A stretch of DNA of 64,000 nt from Paeniglutamicibacter psychrophenolicus (GTDB taxonomy: Bacteria; Actinomycetota; Actinomycetes; Actinomycetales; Micrococcaceae): assembly GCF_030812255.1 (NCBI RefSeq), contig NZ_JAUSSH010000011.1, forward strand, positions 62,001 to 126,000, given 5' to 3'. Below, in pieces: positions 1 to 11,080 of the stretch; position 1 is the stretch's first letter, and every line of letters starts with the position of its first letter. Under the pieces are notes generated by a model. It was given only the letters and a program-made list of their open reading frames with translations, did no database searches and was not told the DNA's origin. The position numbers were made by a program, and so were the translations under genes.

Positions 1-231
1 GCGGCGGTGCACGGGCTTCAGGCCGTCGCGCACGTCCGGCAGCGCACGTCCCACGATGACCGCCATGGCGTAGTCAAGGTAGGAGCGCTGCATCTCGGTC
101 TGCAGGTCGATCTGGTCGATCTTGTCGTGGCCGGTCCGGACCTCCACGGCGTCGTCGATCACCGCACCCTCGAGGGGTTCGCCGGTGCCGGCGGTGTTGT
201 CCTGCGGGTTTTCGGGAGTCTGATCGCTCAT
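1..231 (-). CDS. gyrA: DNA gyrase subunit A, N-terminal fragment (runs off the window)
   Basis: The first 77 codons of GyrA, the breakage-reunion subunit of DNA gyrase; the remainder lies before position 1. The ATG is at 229-231. After an acidic leader the protein reads through the conserved region [20 protein letters not shown] to [15 protein letters not shown], a near-invariant GyrA N-terminal signature. It is the last gene of the minus-strand dnaA-dnaN-recF-dciA-gyrB-gyrA series, 60 bp after gyrB. The extended acidic N-terminus (about 35 residues before the conserved block) is usual in actinobacteria. The catalytic tyrosine is outside the window. Confidence 0.97.
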   Translation of the reverse strand, partial: MSDQTPENPQDNTAGTGEPLEGAVIDDAVEVRTGHDKIDQIDLQTEMQRSYLDYAMAVIVGRALPDVRDGLKPVHRR

Positions 232-291
232 CGATTTCTTCCTCTAGTCAAAAAGTCTGTGTCTGAAACGCGTGTTGGCGGCGGGGCTGGA

Positions 292-2385
<2,094 letters not shown>

Positions 2386-2643
2386 AGGTGCTACAGACTC
2401 CTCAAACAGTGGAAGGCCGAACACCGAAGGTGCCCGATCATGAACCAGCGTCTTGTCGCACTGACAAAACGCCTGTACCAATTCTACCGCGTATCGCCAA
2501 AACAATCGGACATTGACCGGCGGCAACATGCCGCCAATGGCCGCCAACCATACTTAGGAGCGATTGGTTCGGCCTCAAGTGGGGGGCTATGTGGTTTGGG
2601 CGCTGTGAGCGCGCCAGTGGGCCAGCTACGCGTTTTGGTTTTC

Positions 2644-3195
2644 CTAACCGTAGGTGTCCCGCGGACCGCGGCCCTTGACCGAGCGTCCGCCGTGCCGCCA
2701 GGTGGGTGCCGCCGGGCCCAGAACCCGGATCACGGTGATCACCCCATGGCCCAGTTCCTTGTCGAAATGCTTGAGCAGTTCGTGGGAGAGCAGGCGCATC
2801 TGGGTGGCCCAGGTCGTGGAGTCGCAGCGCACCACCACGGTGGAATCCTCGAAGGACTCGGGCTTGCAGTGCGCGGCAATCTGCGGGCCCACCAGCTCGC
2901 TCCAGCGCGAGAGCACCGAGCCCACGGCCACCGGTGCGCTCCAGCCGCGGTCGCGGACGATCTTGCCAAAGAGGTTGCCGATTTCCTGGGGGTCGCGCCC
3001 GTCGGTGTATTTTGCCGGCGCGGCGCTGGCCCGCCGCTTGGCCTTGCGTGCCGCGGCATTTTCCTCGAACTTGGCGGCCTTGGCCGCGTCGATCCGGGCC
3101 TCGCCGCGGCTGAGGGCGGATTCGCGCATGCGGTTGAGGATGGCGCGGGATGCATCCAGCGCCTCGGGGGCATGCGGGTCCTTCTCCTCGCTCAC
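2644..3195 (-). CDS. dciA: DUF721/DciA-family replication protein
   Basis: 183-residue protein of the DUF721 (DciA-like) family, found between recF and gyrB in most actinobacteria. DciA proteins recruit the replicative helicase DnaB in bacteria that lack DnaC or DnaI; a helicase-loading role here is inferred from family and position. The conserved domain covers roughly residues 65-165 (GRDPQEIGNLFGKIVRDRGW, then WSELVGPQIAAHCKPESF and WATQMRLLSHELL). The N-terminal part is charged and probably disordered. The GTG start at 3193-3195 overlaps the recF stop (GTGA), so translation is probably coupled. Confidence 0.9.
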   Translation of the reverse strand: MSEEKDPHAPEALDASRAILNRMRESALSRGEARIDAAKAAKFEENAAARKAKRRASAAPAKYTDGRDPQEIGNLFGKIVRDRGWSAPVAVGSVLSRWSELVGPQIAAHCKPESFEDSTVVVRCDSTTWATQMRLLSHELLKHFDKELGHGVITVIRVLGPAAPTWRHGGRSVKGRGPRDTYG

Positions 3196-4394
3196 GAGCT
3201 CACCACTCCCGGGCTGACCTTCAGGAAGGTGCCGCCGAGCTCCTCGGGCACGTCCGAGGCGACCGCGGCGGTGACGATCACCTGGTCGGCGCCGGCCACG
3301 ATGGAGGCCAGCCGGGTGCGGCGGGTGGCGTCGAGTTCGGCGAAGACGTCGTCCAGGATCAGGATCGGTCCGGCGCCGGGGCGTGGGTCGTCCTCGCCCA
3401 TGACCTTGTAGGCGGCAAGCCGCAGGGCCAGGGCCAGCGACCAGGTCTCTCCGTGGCTGGCGTATCCCTTGGCCGGGGCGCTGCCCAGGGTCAGCAGGAC
3501 ATCGTCGCGATGCGGCCCGACCAGGGTGATGCCGCGCTCGAGTTCCTTGTCGCGGGTGTTCAGCAGTGCCGCGAGGAACATTTCCTCGAGTTCCTCCGTG
3601 GTTGCGTCAAGCAGCACGGCCGGGGCCACCCTGGAGGTGCCGTCCTCGCCGGCCGGGGCATCGGCGGGGGAGTCCTCGGCATCGAAATCGGCCATCACCG
3701 TGCATTGGTAGTACGCATGGGCTTCCTTGTTGGCATCGGCCAACGACGCGTATGCGGCACCCATGTACGGGGACAACAGGCTGAGCACCTCAAGCCGCCC
3801 GCGCAGTACTCGCGCTCCGGCCCGCGCCAGGTGGGTGTCCCAGACATCGAGCGTGGATTCGTGTGCGGTGGAAAGCTTGCCGCCGGCGCGTGCCGATTTC
3901 AGCAGGGCGTTGCGCTGTTTCAAAACGCGCTCGTAGTCCCCGCGGGTGGCTGCCTCTCCCGGCCGCAGGGTAACGAGCAATTCATCCAGGAAACGGCGCC
4001 GGTTCGAGGGATCTCCCTTGACCAGGGCCAGGTCTTCCGGGGCGAAGAGCACTGTCCGCACGATGCCGAGGATGTCGCGCGCCCTCACGGGGTTGGCCCG
4101 GTTGATCCTGGCCCGGTTTGCCTTGCCGGCGGTGATTTCCACCTCGAGAGTGGTCACCAGCTTGGCGCGCTGGACCCTCGCCCGGACCAGCGCCCGGTCG
4201 GTGCCGAAACGCAGCAGCGGTGCGTCATTGGTGACCCGGTGGGACGAAAGCGTTGCAAGGTAGCCAATGGCTTCGACGATGTTGGTCTTGCCGACACCGT
4301 TGGACCCTACAAGTACGTTGGTGCCAGGTCCCAGCTCGACATCGGCTTGCGCATAGGAGCGGAAGTCGGTGAGAGAGACATGTGAGATATACAC
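3192..4394 (-). CDS. recF: RecF recombination mediator ATPase
   Basis: RecF helps load RecA at single-strand gaps behind replication forks. The 400-residue protein begins MYISHVSLTDFRSY, typical of the family. It has a Walker A motif GSNGVGKT at residues 30-37 and, near the C-terminus, Walker B ILILDDVFAELD. The GTG start (4392-4394) has AGGACG five bases upstream. The 3' end overlaps dciA by four bases. The distance to dnaN is 169 bp and contains a terminator, so recF-dciA-gyrB-gyrA may have its own promoter in this gap. There is no gnd gene between dnaN and recF, unlike in some actinobacteria. Confidence 0.97.
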   Translation of the reverse strand: MYISHVSLTDFRSYAQADVELGPGTNVLVGSNGVGKTNIVEAIGYLATLSSHRVTNDAPLLRFGTDRALVRARVQRAKLVTTLEVEITAGKANRARINRANPVRARDILGIVRTVLFAPEDLALVKGDPSNRRRFLDELLVTLRPGEAATRGDYERVLKQRNALLKSARAGGKLSTAHESTLDVWDTHLARAGARVLRGRLEVLSLLSPYMGAAYASLADANKEAHAYYQCTVMADFDAEDSPADAPAGEDGTSRVAPAVLLDATTEELEEMFLAALLNTRDKELERGITLVGPHRDDVLLTLGSAPAKGYASHGETWSLALALRLAAYKVMGEDDPRPGAGPILILDDVFAELDATRRTRLASIVAGADQVIVTAAVASDVPEELGGTFLKVSPGVVSS

Positions 4395-4473
4395 CTAAAC
4401 GTCCTGCAATGGGATCGGGCGGGATGCCGTCGATCGGATGACAAAGGCTTGGTGGAAACCGCCAAGAAAAGTT

Positions 4474-4518
4474 GTGTTCGGCCGCTCCGTTTGGAGCGAA
4501 CGTGGAGCGGCCGAACAC
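4474..4518 (-). terminator. Intrinsic terminator after dnaN
   Basis: A perfect 15-bp inverted repeat (4474-4488 with 4504-4518, 15-base loop) lies 46 bases after the dnaN stop. Read on the minus strand, the stem is followed by AACTTTTCTTGG, a short U-run. It probably ends much of the dnaA-dnaN transcript before recF. Confidence 0.8.
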
Positions 4519-4563
4519 GAGGTTGCGGCAGGAAAGAAAACCGTGTTTTCCCCCGCAGGCAAC

Positions 4564-5694
4564 CTAATTGGGCAAGTTTGGTAGGCGCACCGGCATGACC
4601 AGGTACCGGTACTGGTCGCTGTCCTGTCCGTCCAGAGAAGACTGGGCGGTCATCATGGCCGGCTTGGGGGCGCTGGTGAAGGAGAAGCGCACGAATTCGC
4701 TGTCGAAGGCGTTCAAGCCCTCGCTCAGGTACGCGGGGTTGAACGCGACGGTGATTTCCTCGCCGTCGATCTGCGCCTCGATGGATTCCTCGGCTTGGGC
4801 GTCTTCGCCGGTACCGGCGTCAAGTGAGAGCTGGCCGCCGGTGAAGGAGAGCCGCACCGGGGTGTTGCGTTCGGCAACAACCGCCACGCGGCGGACCGCT
4901 TCCATGAGGTCGGAGGTCCGCACCGTGGCATGGATCGGCGTGTTCTCGGGAAACAGCGAACGGATCTTGGGGTAGTCACCGTCGACAAGCAACGAGGTGG
5001 TGCGGCGGTTTCCGCTTTCGAAACCAATGAGTTCGTTGCCTTCGCCCAGCGCGATCTTCAATTCGCCGGCCGAACCCAGGGTCTTGGCGACCTCGTTCAG
5101 GGTCTTGGCCTTGACCAGTGCGGAAGTTGAGATCCCGGACTGGGACGGCTTCCAGTGGACCTCGCGCATGGCCAGACGGTAACGGTCAGTGGCCAGGAAG
5201 GTGATCAGGTCGTCTTCGATTTCCATCTTGACGCCGGTCAGGATCGGCAAGGTGTCGTCCTTGGAGGCAGCGACGATGACCTGGTTGATTGCGTGGGCGA
5301 AGGCCTCGCCATCGACAACGCCGGTCACCTCGGGAAGCGTTGGAAGTTCCGGGTATTCGGCCACCGGCATCGTGGCCAGGTGGAATCGGCTTCGCCCGCA
5401 GGTGAGTGTGACCTTGGTGCCGTCGGTCTCAATGACCGCGGTGGCGTTCGGGAGGCTGCGGCAAATTTCGGCCAGCAACTTGCCGGAAACCAGGATCGTT
5501 CCCTCGGCAGCGACATCAGCGGCAATTTCGAGGTGGGCGGAGATTTCGTAGTCGAAGCCGGCCAGGGAAACGGTGCCGCCTGTTGCCGTGATCAGGATGC
5601 CTGAGAGCACCGGGGAAGGCGGCCGTTGGGAAAGTGAACGGGCGGTCCAGGATACGGCTTCGGCCAATACATCCTTTTCAACGCTGAACTTCAC
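4564..5694 (-). CDS. dnaN: DNA polymerase III beta subunit (sliding clamp)
   Basis: 376-residue sliding clamp that tethers DNA polymerase III to DNA. The sequence begins MKFSVEKDVLAEAVSWTARS and ends YRYLVMPVRLPN, the hydrophobic-cleft C-terminus of the beta clamp. Internal hallmarks are FLATDRYRLAMRE and VDGDYPKIRSLFP. The start codon is GTG (5692-5694), preceded by GGCGGAAC at a usable distance. It lies downstream of dnaA on the same strand, separated by the 989-bp oriC region, and is followed by a strong terminator. Confidence 0.98.
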   Translation of the reverse strand: MKFSVEKDVLAEAVSWTARSLSQRPPSPVLSGILITATGGTVSLAGFDYEISAHLEIAADVAAEGTILVSGKLLAEICRSLPNATAVIETDGTKVTLTCGRSRFHLATMPVAEYPELPTLPEVTGVVDGEAFAHAINQVIVAASKDDTLPILTGVKMEIEDDLITFLATDRYRLAMREVHWKPSQSGISTSALVKAKTLNEVAKTLGSAGELKIALGEGNELIGFESGNRRTTSLLVDGDYPKIRSLFPENTPIHATVRTSDLMEAVRRVAVVAERNTPVRLSFTGGQLSLDAGTGEDAQAEESIEAQIDGEEITVAFNPAYLSEGLNAFDSEFVRFSFTSAPKPAMMTAQSSLDGQDSDQYRYLVMPVRLPNLPN

Positions 5695-6458
5695 GAAGTG
5701 TTCCGCCTTTCACGACGAAGTCGACAGTACATGACTTGAAGCAAGCTTAGCGTCCTGAAAATCGAGACCCGGAACTGGTTTCGGGCACGAGATGAGTTTG
5801 CAAGCTTGCTTGGTGAACCGACTGCGTTGGTTGGCAGAACTACGGCACAGCCTTCGAGCATACCGGTTTTTGGTGATCAATGAGCAAGCACCCTGGCGGT
5901 TGTTCCCGGGCAGCATGGTGGGAACGCTGAATTCCCAAGACCGTGCGTTGCCATGGATCGGTTTGGAGGTGAACGTTTCCAATCCAGAGACAAGGTCTTT
6001 CTAGGACCGGTCGGCAAGATGCGTTTTTTCCACGAAACCGCTCTCGCTGTTTCCAACTGAGACGCAGCGGTACTTGAGGGCGAGCGTTGTCGGGCCCGGG
6101 ACCGGACAAAGGACATTTGGTCATTCAGGGGATCCGAACGGACCGGGAAGCGGCAAGCGAGTCATTTCCGGGAGTTCAGTTCTTGGACACCTTCCGGAAG
6201 GCCGGGGTGGAGAAGGCCGCAAGAAGGTCCCTGCGATCAAAAGTGAAAAGCAGCTGCAACCGGAGAGGAACCGCATCGAACCAAGGGTTGGGGTGTGAAC
6301 CATTTTTTAGTTGGAAATGAACCTTGGTTTTCGCGAGGAACGCTCCAGGGCGAATGCCCGTATTCGGGGTCATTCGGTCGATCTTGGCAGCTCGCGGCAA
6401 AAGGGGACTTGTTATCTGGATGAATAGGAAGAAAGGGGTTAGTAGTGTTAATAACCCC

Positions 6459-6667
6459 TGTGGATACTGTGGATAACCGTCCACGACCGCGAGAACGCAC
6501 CGATTATGCATGTGCACAACATGTGACTGGGCGTGACACTGAGTGTCACGCCCCGGTGGACAACTTTCCGCGTGGATTAAGGGATCCACAGGAGACCATG
6601 GAGTTATCCGCAGAAGATCGCGGTCGTCCACTTAATCATCCACAGGTTTATCCACACCTGTGGTTAT
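6459..6667. promoter_or_regulatory. DnaA-box cluster of oriC
   Basis: DnaA boxes by eye: TGTGGATAC 6459-6467 (one mismatch), TGTGGATAA 6468-6476 (perfect, minus strand), TTATCCGCA 6604-6612 (one mismatch), TCATCCACA 6636-6644 (one mismatch), TTATCCACA 6648-6656 (perfect, plus strand). Weaker two-mismatch copies are at 6555, 6571, 6582 and 6659. The two perfect boxes face each other across about 170 bp. Confidence 0.85.
6529..6553. repeat. Perfect 12-bp inverted repeat inside oriC
   Basis: GGGCGTGACACT (6529-6540), one G, then its exact complement (6542-6553). It lies between the two halves of the DnaA-box cluster, about 130 bp past the dnaA stop. No T-run follows on either strand, so it does not look like a terminator. 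It resembles a dyad operator for an unknown protein. Confidence 0.75.
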
Positions 6668-6683
6668 CGGATTTCTGGGATTC

Positions 6684-8096
6684 TCAGCCTTCGCGCTGAC
6701 GCTGCTTGATTCGGTTGGTCAACTCGGTCACCTGGTTGAAAATGGCCCGACGTTCCGCCATGAGTTCACGAATCTTGCGATCGGCATGAATCACGGTGGT
6801 GTGGTCGCGGCCGCCAAGTTCCTGGCCAATCTTTGGCAGCGACATATCGGTCAGCTCACGCAGGAGGTACATGGCGATTTGCCGTGCGGTCACCAAGGTC
6901 CGGGTCCTGGATTTGCTGGTGAGCTCTTCAATCGTGAGATTAAAGTACTCGGCAGTCTGGGCAACAATGGTCGCCGGCGTGATTTCCTGGGCGCCTTCGT
7001 CGGTGATCAAGTCCTTCAGGACCGTCTCGGCCAAGCTCATGTCCACGGTTTGGTTGTTGAGCGAGGCAAATGCAGTTACCCGGATCAACGCCCCCTCGAG
7101 CTCACGGATATTCGTGGAGATCTTTGAAGCTATGTACTCCATGACCTCGTCGGGAGCGGACAGATTCTCCGCAGTGGCCTTCTTGCGCAGAATGGCAATG
7201 CGGGTTTCAAGCTCCGGAGGCTGGATATCAGTGAGCAGGCCCCATTCAAATCGGGAGCGCATGCGGTCTTCGAACCCCGACAGCTGCTTGGGCGGGAGGT
7301 CCGAGGTGATGACAACCTGCTTGTTGTGGTTATGCAGGGCGTTGAAGGTGTGAAAGAACTCTTCCTGGGTGGCATCTTTGTTGGCCAAGAACTGGATGTC
7401 GTCGATGAGCAGGATGTCTACGTTCCGATAGGTCTGCTTGAAGCTCGCGCCCTCGTCGTCACGAATGGAGTTGATGAAGTCGTTCGTGAATTCCTCGGAA
7501 TTTACGTAGCGGACCCGGATCCCGTTGTAGAGGTGGCGGGCGTAGTGGCCAATGGCGTGAAGCAGGTGGGTCTTGCCCAAGCCGGAGTCGCCATAGATGA
7601 ACAACGGATTGTAGGCCTTGGCCGGGGCTTCAGCGACTGCCACCGCTGCGGCATGGGCGAAACGGTTGGAAGAGCCGATCACGAAAGTATCGAAAATGTA
7701 CTTGGGGTTCAGGCGGCCGAACTCCTGGGAATTCGACGGCGGCGACGGCTGCGGGAGGACATCGCTGATCCGTGCTTTTGGAACCGGCGGCAATTCAACC
7801 GGGGGAGCTGGCGCTTCTTCCGGGAGCAAATCGGAGTCGATGCTGAAAGCACACCGGATGTCCGATTGGAAGACGAGCTTCAACGACTGTTCAAGGGGAT
7901 CCTTGAGCTGGGTTTGGAGAACATCACGGGTCAACTCGTTGGGGACTGCCAGCAAGAGCGTCGTTCCGATCAGCCCCTGGGGCTGGGCGAGGGCAGCGAA
8001 GGCACGCTGCATGGGCGTTACACGGTCGTCTTGTTCGATATGTCGAACTACCTGGCGCCAGGCACTGCCGACACTATTGGTCTCGTCCGTGCTCAC
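6684..8096 (-). CDS. dnaA: Chromosomal replication initiator DnaA
   Basis: 470-residue initiator that binds DnaA boxes and opens oriC. The N-terminal domain I (residues 1-80) is followed by a proline-rich linker and the AAA+ domain with Walker [11 protein letters not shown] near residue 168 and Walker [11 protein letters not shown]. The C-terminal DNA-binding signature is [12 protein letters not shown] near residue 423. The start is taken as GTG at 8094-8096 (protein [13 protein letters not shown]), with AAGGGG about eight bases upstream; the frame is open to 8153, but those residues do not resemble DnaA. DnaA boxes on both sides suggest autoregulation. Confidence 0.98.
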   Translation of the reverse strand: MSTDETNSVGSAWRQVVRHIEQDDRVTPMQRAFAALAQPQGLIGTTLLLAVPNELTRDVLQTQLKDPLEQSLKLVFQSDIRCAFSIDSDLLPEEAPAPPVELPPVPKARISDVLPQPSPPSNSQEFGRLNPKYIFDTFVIGSSNRFAHAAAVAVAEAPAKAYNPLFIYGDSGLGKTHLLHAIGHYARHLYNGIRVRYVNSEEFTNDFINSIRDDEGASFKQTYRNVDILLIDDIQFLANKDATQEEFFHTFNALHNHNKQVVITSDLPPKQLSGFEDRMRSRFEWGLLTDIQPPELETRIAILRKKATAENLSAPDEVMEYIASKISTNIRELEGALIRVTAFASLNNQTVDMSLAETVLKDLITDEGAQEITPATIVAQTAEYFNLTIEELTSKSRTRTLVTARQIAMYLLRELTDMSLPKIGQELGGRDHTTVIHADRKIRELMAERRAIFNQVTELTNRIKQRQREG

Positions 8097-8598
8097 AATT
8101 AGGCCCCTTCGTTCTGTTACATCGACCAAGCGGGCGACGAATGGGGCCCTCAACAGCCGAACCCCAACCAGATGATTCTAGCGGTCATCCACAGCGTTAT
8201 GCACAGTCGGTGGATAACTTGAGGTGGATATCTCCCAGGGGCTTGCAAATCTGCGTGGTTGCAAGTAAAACTTGAGATCTGGGACAAGGGCGTCAGAGCC
8301 GATATTCGAGGTTTTTGAACGTTTATCCACCGCGGTATCCACAACCAAGATCACATAGTTCACAGGGCATGGGTGGAGCGTGAATGGGCTCAATTTGACG
8401 TACCTTCACTTGCACCCCTATCGTTGTGTAGTCCTATGTGTGCACTTTTGGCACTGTGAGGTGCCTTTGAAAGTCTTCGGATTGTCGAATGCGCGGAAGC
8501 AGTCCACAAGGGCCACCTGAATACGAGCGTCGGCCTGTTCTTCCCTACTTATTAGCAACGGGCAAGGCGCATCACATGATCGTCTTGGAGTTACTACC
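8097..8598. promoter_or_regulatory. dnaA-rpmH divergent intergenic region with a second DnaA-box group
   Basis: 502 bp with no gene between the divergent dnaA and rpmH. Near-consensus DnaA boxes (each one mismatch) are at 8185-8193, 8197-8205, 8209-8217, 8323-8331 and 8335-8343. The region must carry the dnaA and rpmH promoters. The boxes probably repress or titrate DnaA at its own promoter, and they may form part of a bipartite origin. Confidence 0.75.
8395..8424 (+). promoter_or_regulatory. Possible rpmH promoter
   Basis: TTGACG (8395-8400) and TATCGT (8419-8424) with an 18-base spacer, about 175 bases before the rpmH start. The match to a housekeeping sigma promoter is reasonable but unproven. 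Confidence 0.35.
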
Positions 8599-8736
8599 GT
8601 GAGCAAGCGGACTTTTCAGCCGAATAACCGTCGTCGTGCCAAGAAGCACGGTTTCCGACTTCGTATGCGTACCCGTGCAGGCCGTGCCATTTTGGCAACC
8701 CGCCGCGCCAAGGGTCGCGTCGAACTTTCTGCATAA
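8599..8736 (+). CDS. rpmH: 50S ribosomal protein L34
   Basis: 45-residue basic protein starting at a GTG (8599-8601), with GGAG eight bases upstream. It reads [20 protein letters not shown] and ends GRVELSA, the standard bL34 sequence. L34 is a component of the large ribosomal subunit. It is the first gene of the conserved rpmH-rnpA-yidD-yidC-khpB-rsmG series and diverges from dnaA. Confidence 0.98.
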   Translation: MSKRTFQPNNRRRAKKHGFRLRMRTRAGRAILATRRAKGRVELSA

Positions 8737-8811
8737 CCATTAAGCACTACTGTCCTGAAATAGCGCAGGTTTTCGTGGGTTCTTTGTTTTTCAGACTCGA
8801 CGCGTGACGTC

Positions 8812-9180
8812 GTGTTGCCAAAGAATCAACGACTGCGCCTTTCGCAGGACTTTACAGCCACTGTACGTTCCGGCGCCCGCACTGGGCGCCGGAACGTAGT
8901 GCTATATGCACGGGTTCGCTCTGAAGAACCCCAGGGCGATAACCGTTTTGGTTTCATCGTTTCCAAGGCCGTTGGCAATGCCGTGCACCGCAATCTCGTC
9001 AAGCGAAGAATGCGTGCGCTGGCACAGCAGTTCGCTGCGGAAGCCATCGGCCTCGACGTCGTGCTCCGGGCTTTGCCTGGTTCCGCCGACATCGAATGGG
9101 ACGAGCTGGGCCAGCAAGTCCGTTCCGGGCTTGATTCGGTTGTCCGTAAGGCGGGTGCTAAGCATGAAAAAGGATCGTAG
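8812..9180 (+). CDS. rnpA: Ribonuclease P protein component
   Basis: 122-residue protein subunit of RNase P, which matures the 5' end of tRNAs together with the RNA subunit. It starts at GTG 8812 (MLPKNQRLRLSQDF). It contains NRFGFIVSKAVGNAVHRN followed by LVKRRMR, the RNR-type RNA-binding motif of the family. It lies 75 bp after rpmH, and its 3' end overlaps yidD by 17 bp, so the two are co-translated. Confidence 0.97.
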   Translation: MLPKNQRLRLSQDFTATVRSGARTGRRNVVLYARVRSEEPQGDNRFGFIVSKAVGNAVHRNLVKRRMRALAQQFAAEAIGLDVVLRALPGSADIEWDELGQQVRSGLDSVVRKAGAKHEKGS

Positions 9181-9523
9181 GCCCAGAACCGGGCTCGTCT
9201 GGTTCCTTATAGATATCCCGAGAAATCTCATCATCGGGTTTCTCATGGTCTATCGCAAGATCATTTCGCCTGTCTACGGCGACGTCTGTCGTTACTTTCC
9301 CAGCTGTTCGGCTTACGGCCTTGAAGCAGTCACAGTACATGGCACCATCAAAGGCATCGGATTAACCGTCTGGCGCGTCTTAAGATGTAATCCTTTTAGC
9401 CATGGCGGGATCGATTACGTTCCCGAAGGCCGGCGAATTTGGCCAGAAGGCAAGACCCCCAAGATCATGGTGATGAATCATCCTCCGATTCCCGCCGACG
9501 AAGACGCCGCAGATGCGGCCTGA
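9164..9523 (+). CDS. yidD: Membrane protein insertion efficiency factor YidD
   Basis: 119-residue small membrane-associated protein of the YidD (Haemolytic/DUF37) family, thought to assist YidC-dependent membrane insertion. The core is YRKIISPVYGDVCRYFPSCS, then Y-x-x-E-A, HG, and RVLRCNPFSHGGIDYVP, with the family cysteines present. I start it at the ATG 9164-9166 (MKKDRRPRTGL), inside the end of rnpA. The hydrophobic segment is at residues 10-30. yidC begins 16 bp downstream. Confidence 0.93.
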   Translation: MKKDRRPRTGLVWFLIDIPRNLIIGFLMVYRKIISPVYGDVCRYFPSCSAYGLEAVTVHGTIKGIGLTVWRVLRCNPFSHGGIDYVPEGRRIWPEGKTPKIMVMNHPPIPADEDAADAA

Positions 9524-9538
9524 GGAGCATGACCGGTA

Positions 9539-10504
9539 ATGACAAATTTCTTTGACCTGCTGCTGAGCCCGTTTCGGTATGTAGTTTCGTGGATCCTCTG
9601 GGCCTTCCACGAATTGTTCACGTTCATAGGACTCGATCCCAATTCGGGGTGGACGTGGGCGCTGTCCATCATCTTCCTGGTGCTCTTGATCCGTACGGCC
9701 TTGATCCCGGTCTTCGTCAAGCAGATCAAGGCACAGCGCGCCATGCAGGCCCTGCAGCCGGACTTGCGCAAGCTTCAGGCCAAGTACAAGGGCAAGAAGG
9801 ACCAGCTTTCGCAGCAGGCCATGATTGCTGAGCAGCGTCAGCTCTTCAAGAAGCACAAAACGAACCCGCTGTCGTCATGTCTGCCGATGCTCGTGCAGAT
9901 GCCGTTCTTCTTCGCACTGTTTACGGTTTTGAACAACGCTTCCAAGGCCAGCGCAAGCAATTCGGCCGTTGGCGCTCTTTCTGCAGAACACATCAAAAGC
10001 TTTGACGCGTCGTCCATCTTTGGTGCTCGCCTTTCCGACACCTTCTTGAACACCTTGAACTCGGGGGCTCCGAGCGCCGCGGTGATCATTGTTGCCATCA
10101 TCATGATTCTTGCCATGACGGCTTCGCAGTTCATTACGCAGAAGCAGATCATGTCCAAGAACATGACGAAGGAGGCCCTCGAGGGCCCCTTCATGCAGCA
10201 GCAGAAAATCATGCTCTACATCCTTCCGTTGGTCTTCGGTATCGGTGGCATCAACTTCCCGATCGGTGTCTTGATCTACTGGACCGCCACGAACCTTTGG
10301 ACCTTGGGCCAGCAGTACTACGTCATTCGCAACAACCCGACTCCCGGTTCCCAGGCAGAACGCGAACTCAATGAGCGCCGCGCCGCCAAGGGCCTTCCCC
10401 CCATCGGGCAGAAGAAGGCCGATGCGGAGGCCGCGGAAGCGATCGTTGAAGAGCCAAAGGTGCAGCGCGTCCAGCCCCAGCGCAAGAACAGGAAGAAAAA
10501 GTAG
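9539..10504 (+). CDS. yidC: Membrane protein insertase YidC
   Basis: 321-residue YidC/Oxa1/Alb3 insertase that places proteins into the cytoplasmic membrane, alone or with SecYEG. It starts at ATG 9539, after GAGGAG. The Oxa1 core has several membrane segments: WALSIIFLVLLIRTALIPVF with the conserved arginine, SCLPMLVQMPFFFALF, and a C-terminal pair after IMLYILPLVFGIGG. The basic C-terminal tail (VQPQRKNRKKK) probably contacts ribosomes. khpB starts two bases after its stop. Confidence 0.97.
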   Translation: MTNFFDLLLSPFRYVVSWILWAFHELFTFIGLDPNSGWTWALSIIFLVLLIRTALIPVFVKQIKAQRAMQALQPDLRKLQAKYKGKKDQLSQQAMIAEQRQLFKKHKTNPLSSCLPMLVQMPFFFALFTVLNNASKASASNSAVGALSAEHIKSFDASSIFGARLSDTFLNTLNSGAPSAAVIIVAIIMILAMTASQFITQKQIMSKNMTKEALEGPFMQQQKIMLYILPLVFGIGGINFPIGVLIYWTATNLWTLGQQYYVIRNNPTPGSQAERELNERRAAKGLPPIGQKKADAEAAEAIVEEPKVQRVQPQRKNRKKK

Positions 10505-10506
10505 CC

Positions 10507-11055
10507 ATGAGCAACGTTGAGCAGAGCGACGCTATCGAAACCGCGATTCCGGCGGAAGAAACCGATGTTCTCGATGCTGCCAGCAGCATCGAAGAAGAAG
10601 GCGACATCGCAGCGGATTACCTCGAGGAACTGCTGGACATCGCCGATCTCGACGGCGACATCGACATTGAAGTCCGTGGTGGACGAACCTATATCTCAAT
10701 CGCCGGGGAGCCCGAAGACGAAGCCTCCCTGCGCCGCCTGATCGGCTCCAAGGGCGAGGTCCTGGACTCCTTGCAGGAGCTCACGCGACTGGCAGTCTTG
10801 ACCGCGACTGGCAACCGCTCGCGCTTGGTCCTGGACATCACCGGGTACCGTCAGGGACGTGCCGGCGAGCTCAAGCGCATCGCGGAGGAAGCCGTGGCGA
10901 AAGTCGAAGCCACCGGCGACGAAGTGGCCCTCGATCCCATGAGCGCCTACGAACGCAAGCTCGTTCACGATTGCGTGGGGGAGTTGGGCATGCACAGCGA
11001 GTCCGAGGGCGAAGGCGCTCGCCGCCACATCGTCGTTTCACGTGCCGACTCCTAA
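10507..11055 (+). CDS. khpB: KH-R3H RNA-binding protein (Jag/KhpB family)
   Basis: 182-residue cytoplasmic RNA-binding protein. An acidic N-terminal region (1-40) precedes a KH domain (about 55-120, with RLIGSKGEVLDSLQELTRLA). A C-terminal R3H domain follows (MSAYERKLVHDCV and HSESEGEGARRHIVVSR). The start ATG is two bases after yidC, as expected for this conserved pair. In other bacteria KhpB works with KhpA in RNA regulation and cell elongation; that role is inferred here. Confidence 0.94.
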   Translation: MSNVEQSDAIETAIPAEETDVLDAASSIEEEGDIAADYLEELLDIADLDGDIDIEVRGGRTYISIAGEPEDEASLRRLIGSKGEVLDSLQELTRLAVLTATGNRSRLVLDITGYRQGRAGELKRIAEEAVAKVEATGDEVALDPMSAYERKLVHDCVGELGMHSESEGEGARRHIVVSRADS

Positions 11056-11080
11056 GCAAGGAACCAAGGAACAACACGCT

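Larger units (their letters stand above)
5695..6683. other. Predicted replication origin (oriC), dnaA-dnaN intergenic region
   Basis: 989 bp without a gene between dnaN and dnaA, the usual site of oriC in Streptomyces and Mycobacterium. The dnaA-proximal 230 bp hold clustered DnaA boxes, including two perfect TTATCCACA matches, one on each strand. Next to them is an AT-rich stretch around 6436-6458 with an inverted repeat (GGGGTTA/TAACCCC) that could act as the unwinding element. The dnaN-proximal part (5695-6430) has no good DnaA box that I can see and no convincing ORF. Function is inferred from position and boxes. Confidence 0.85.
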
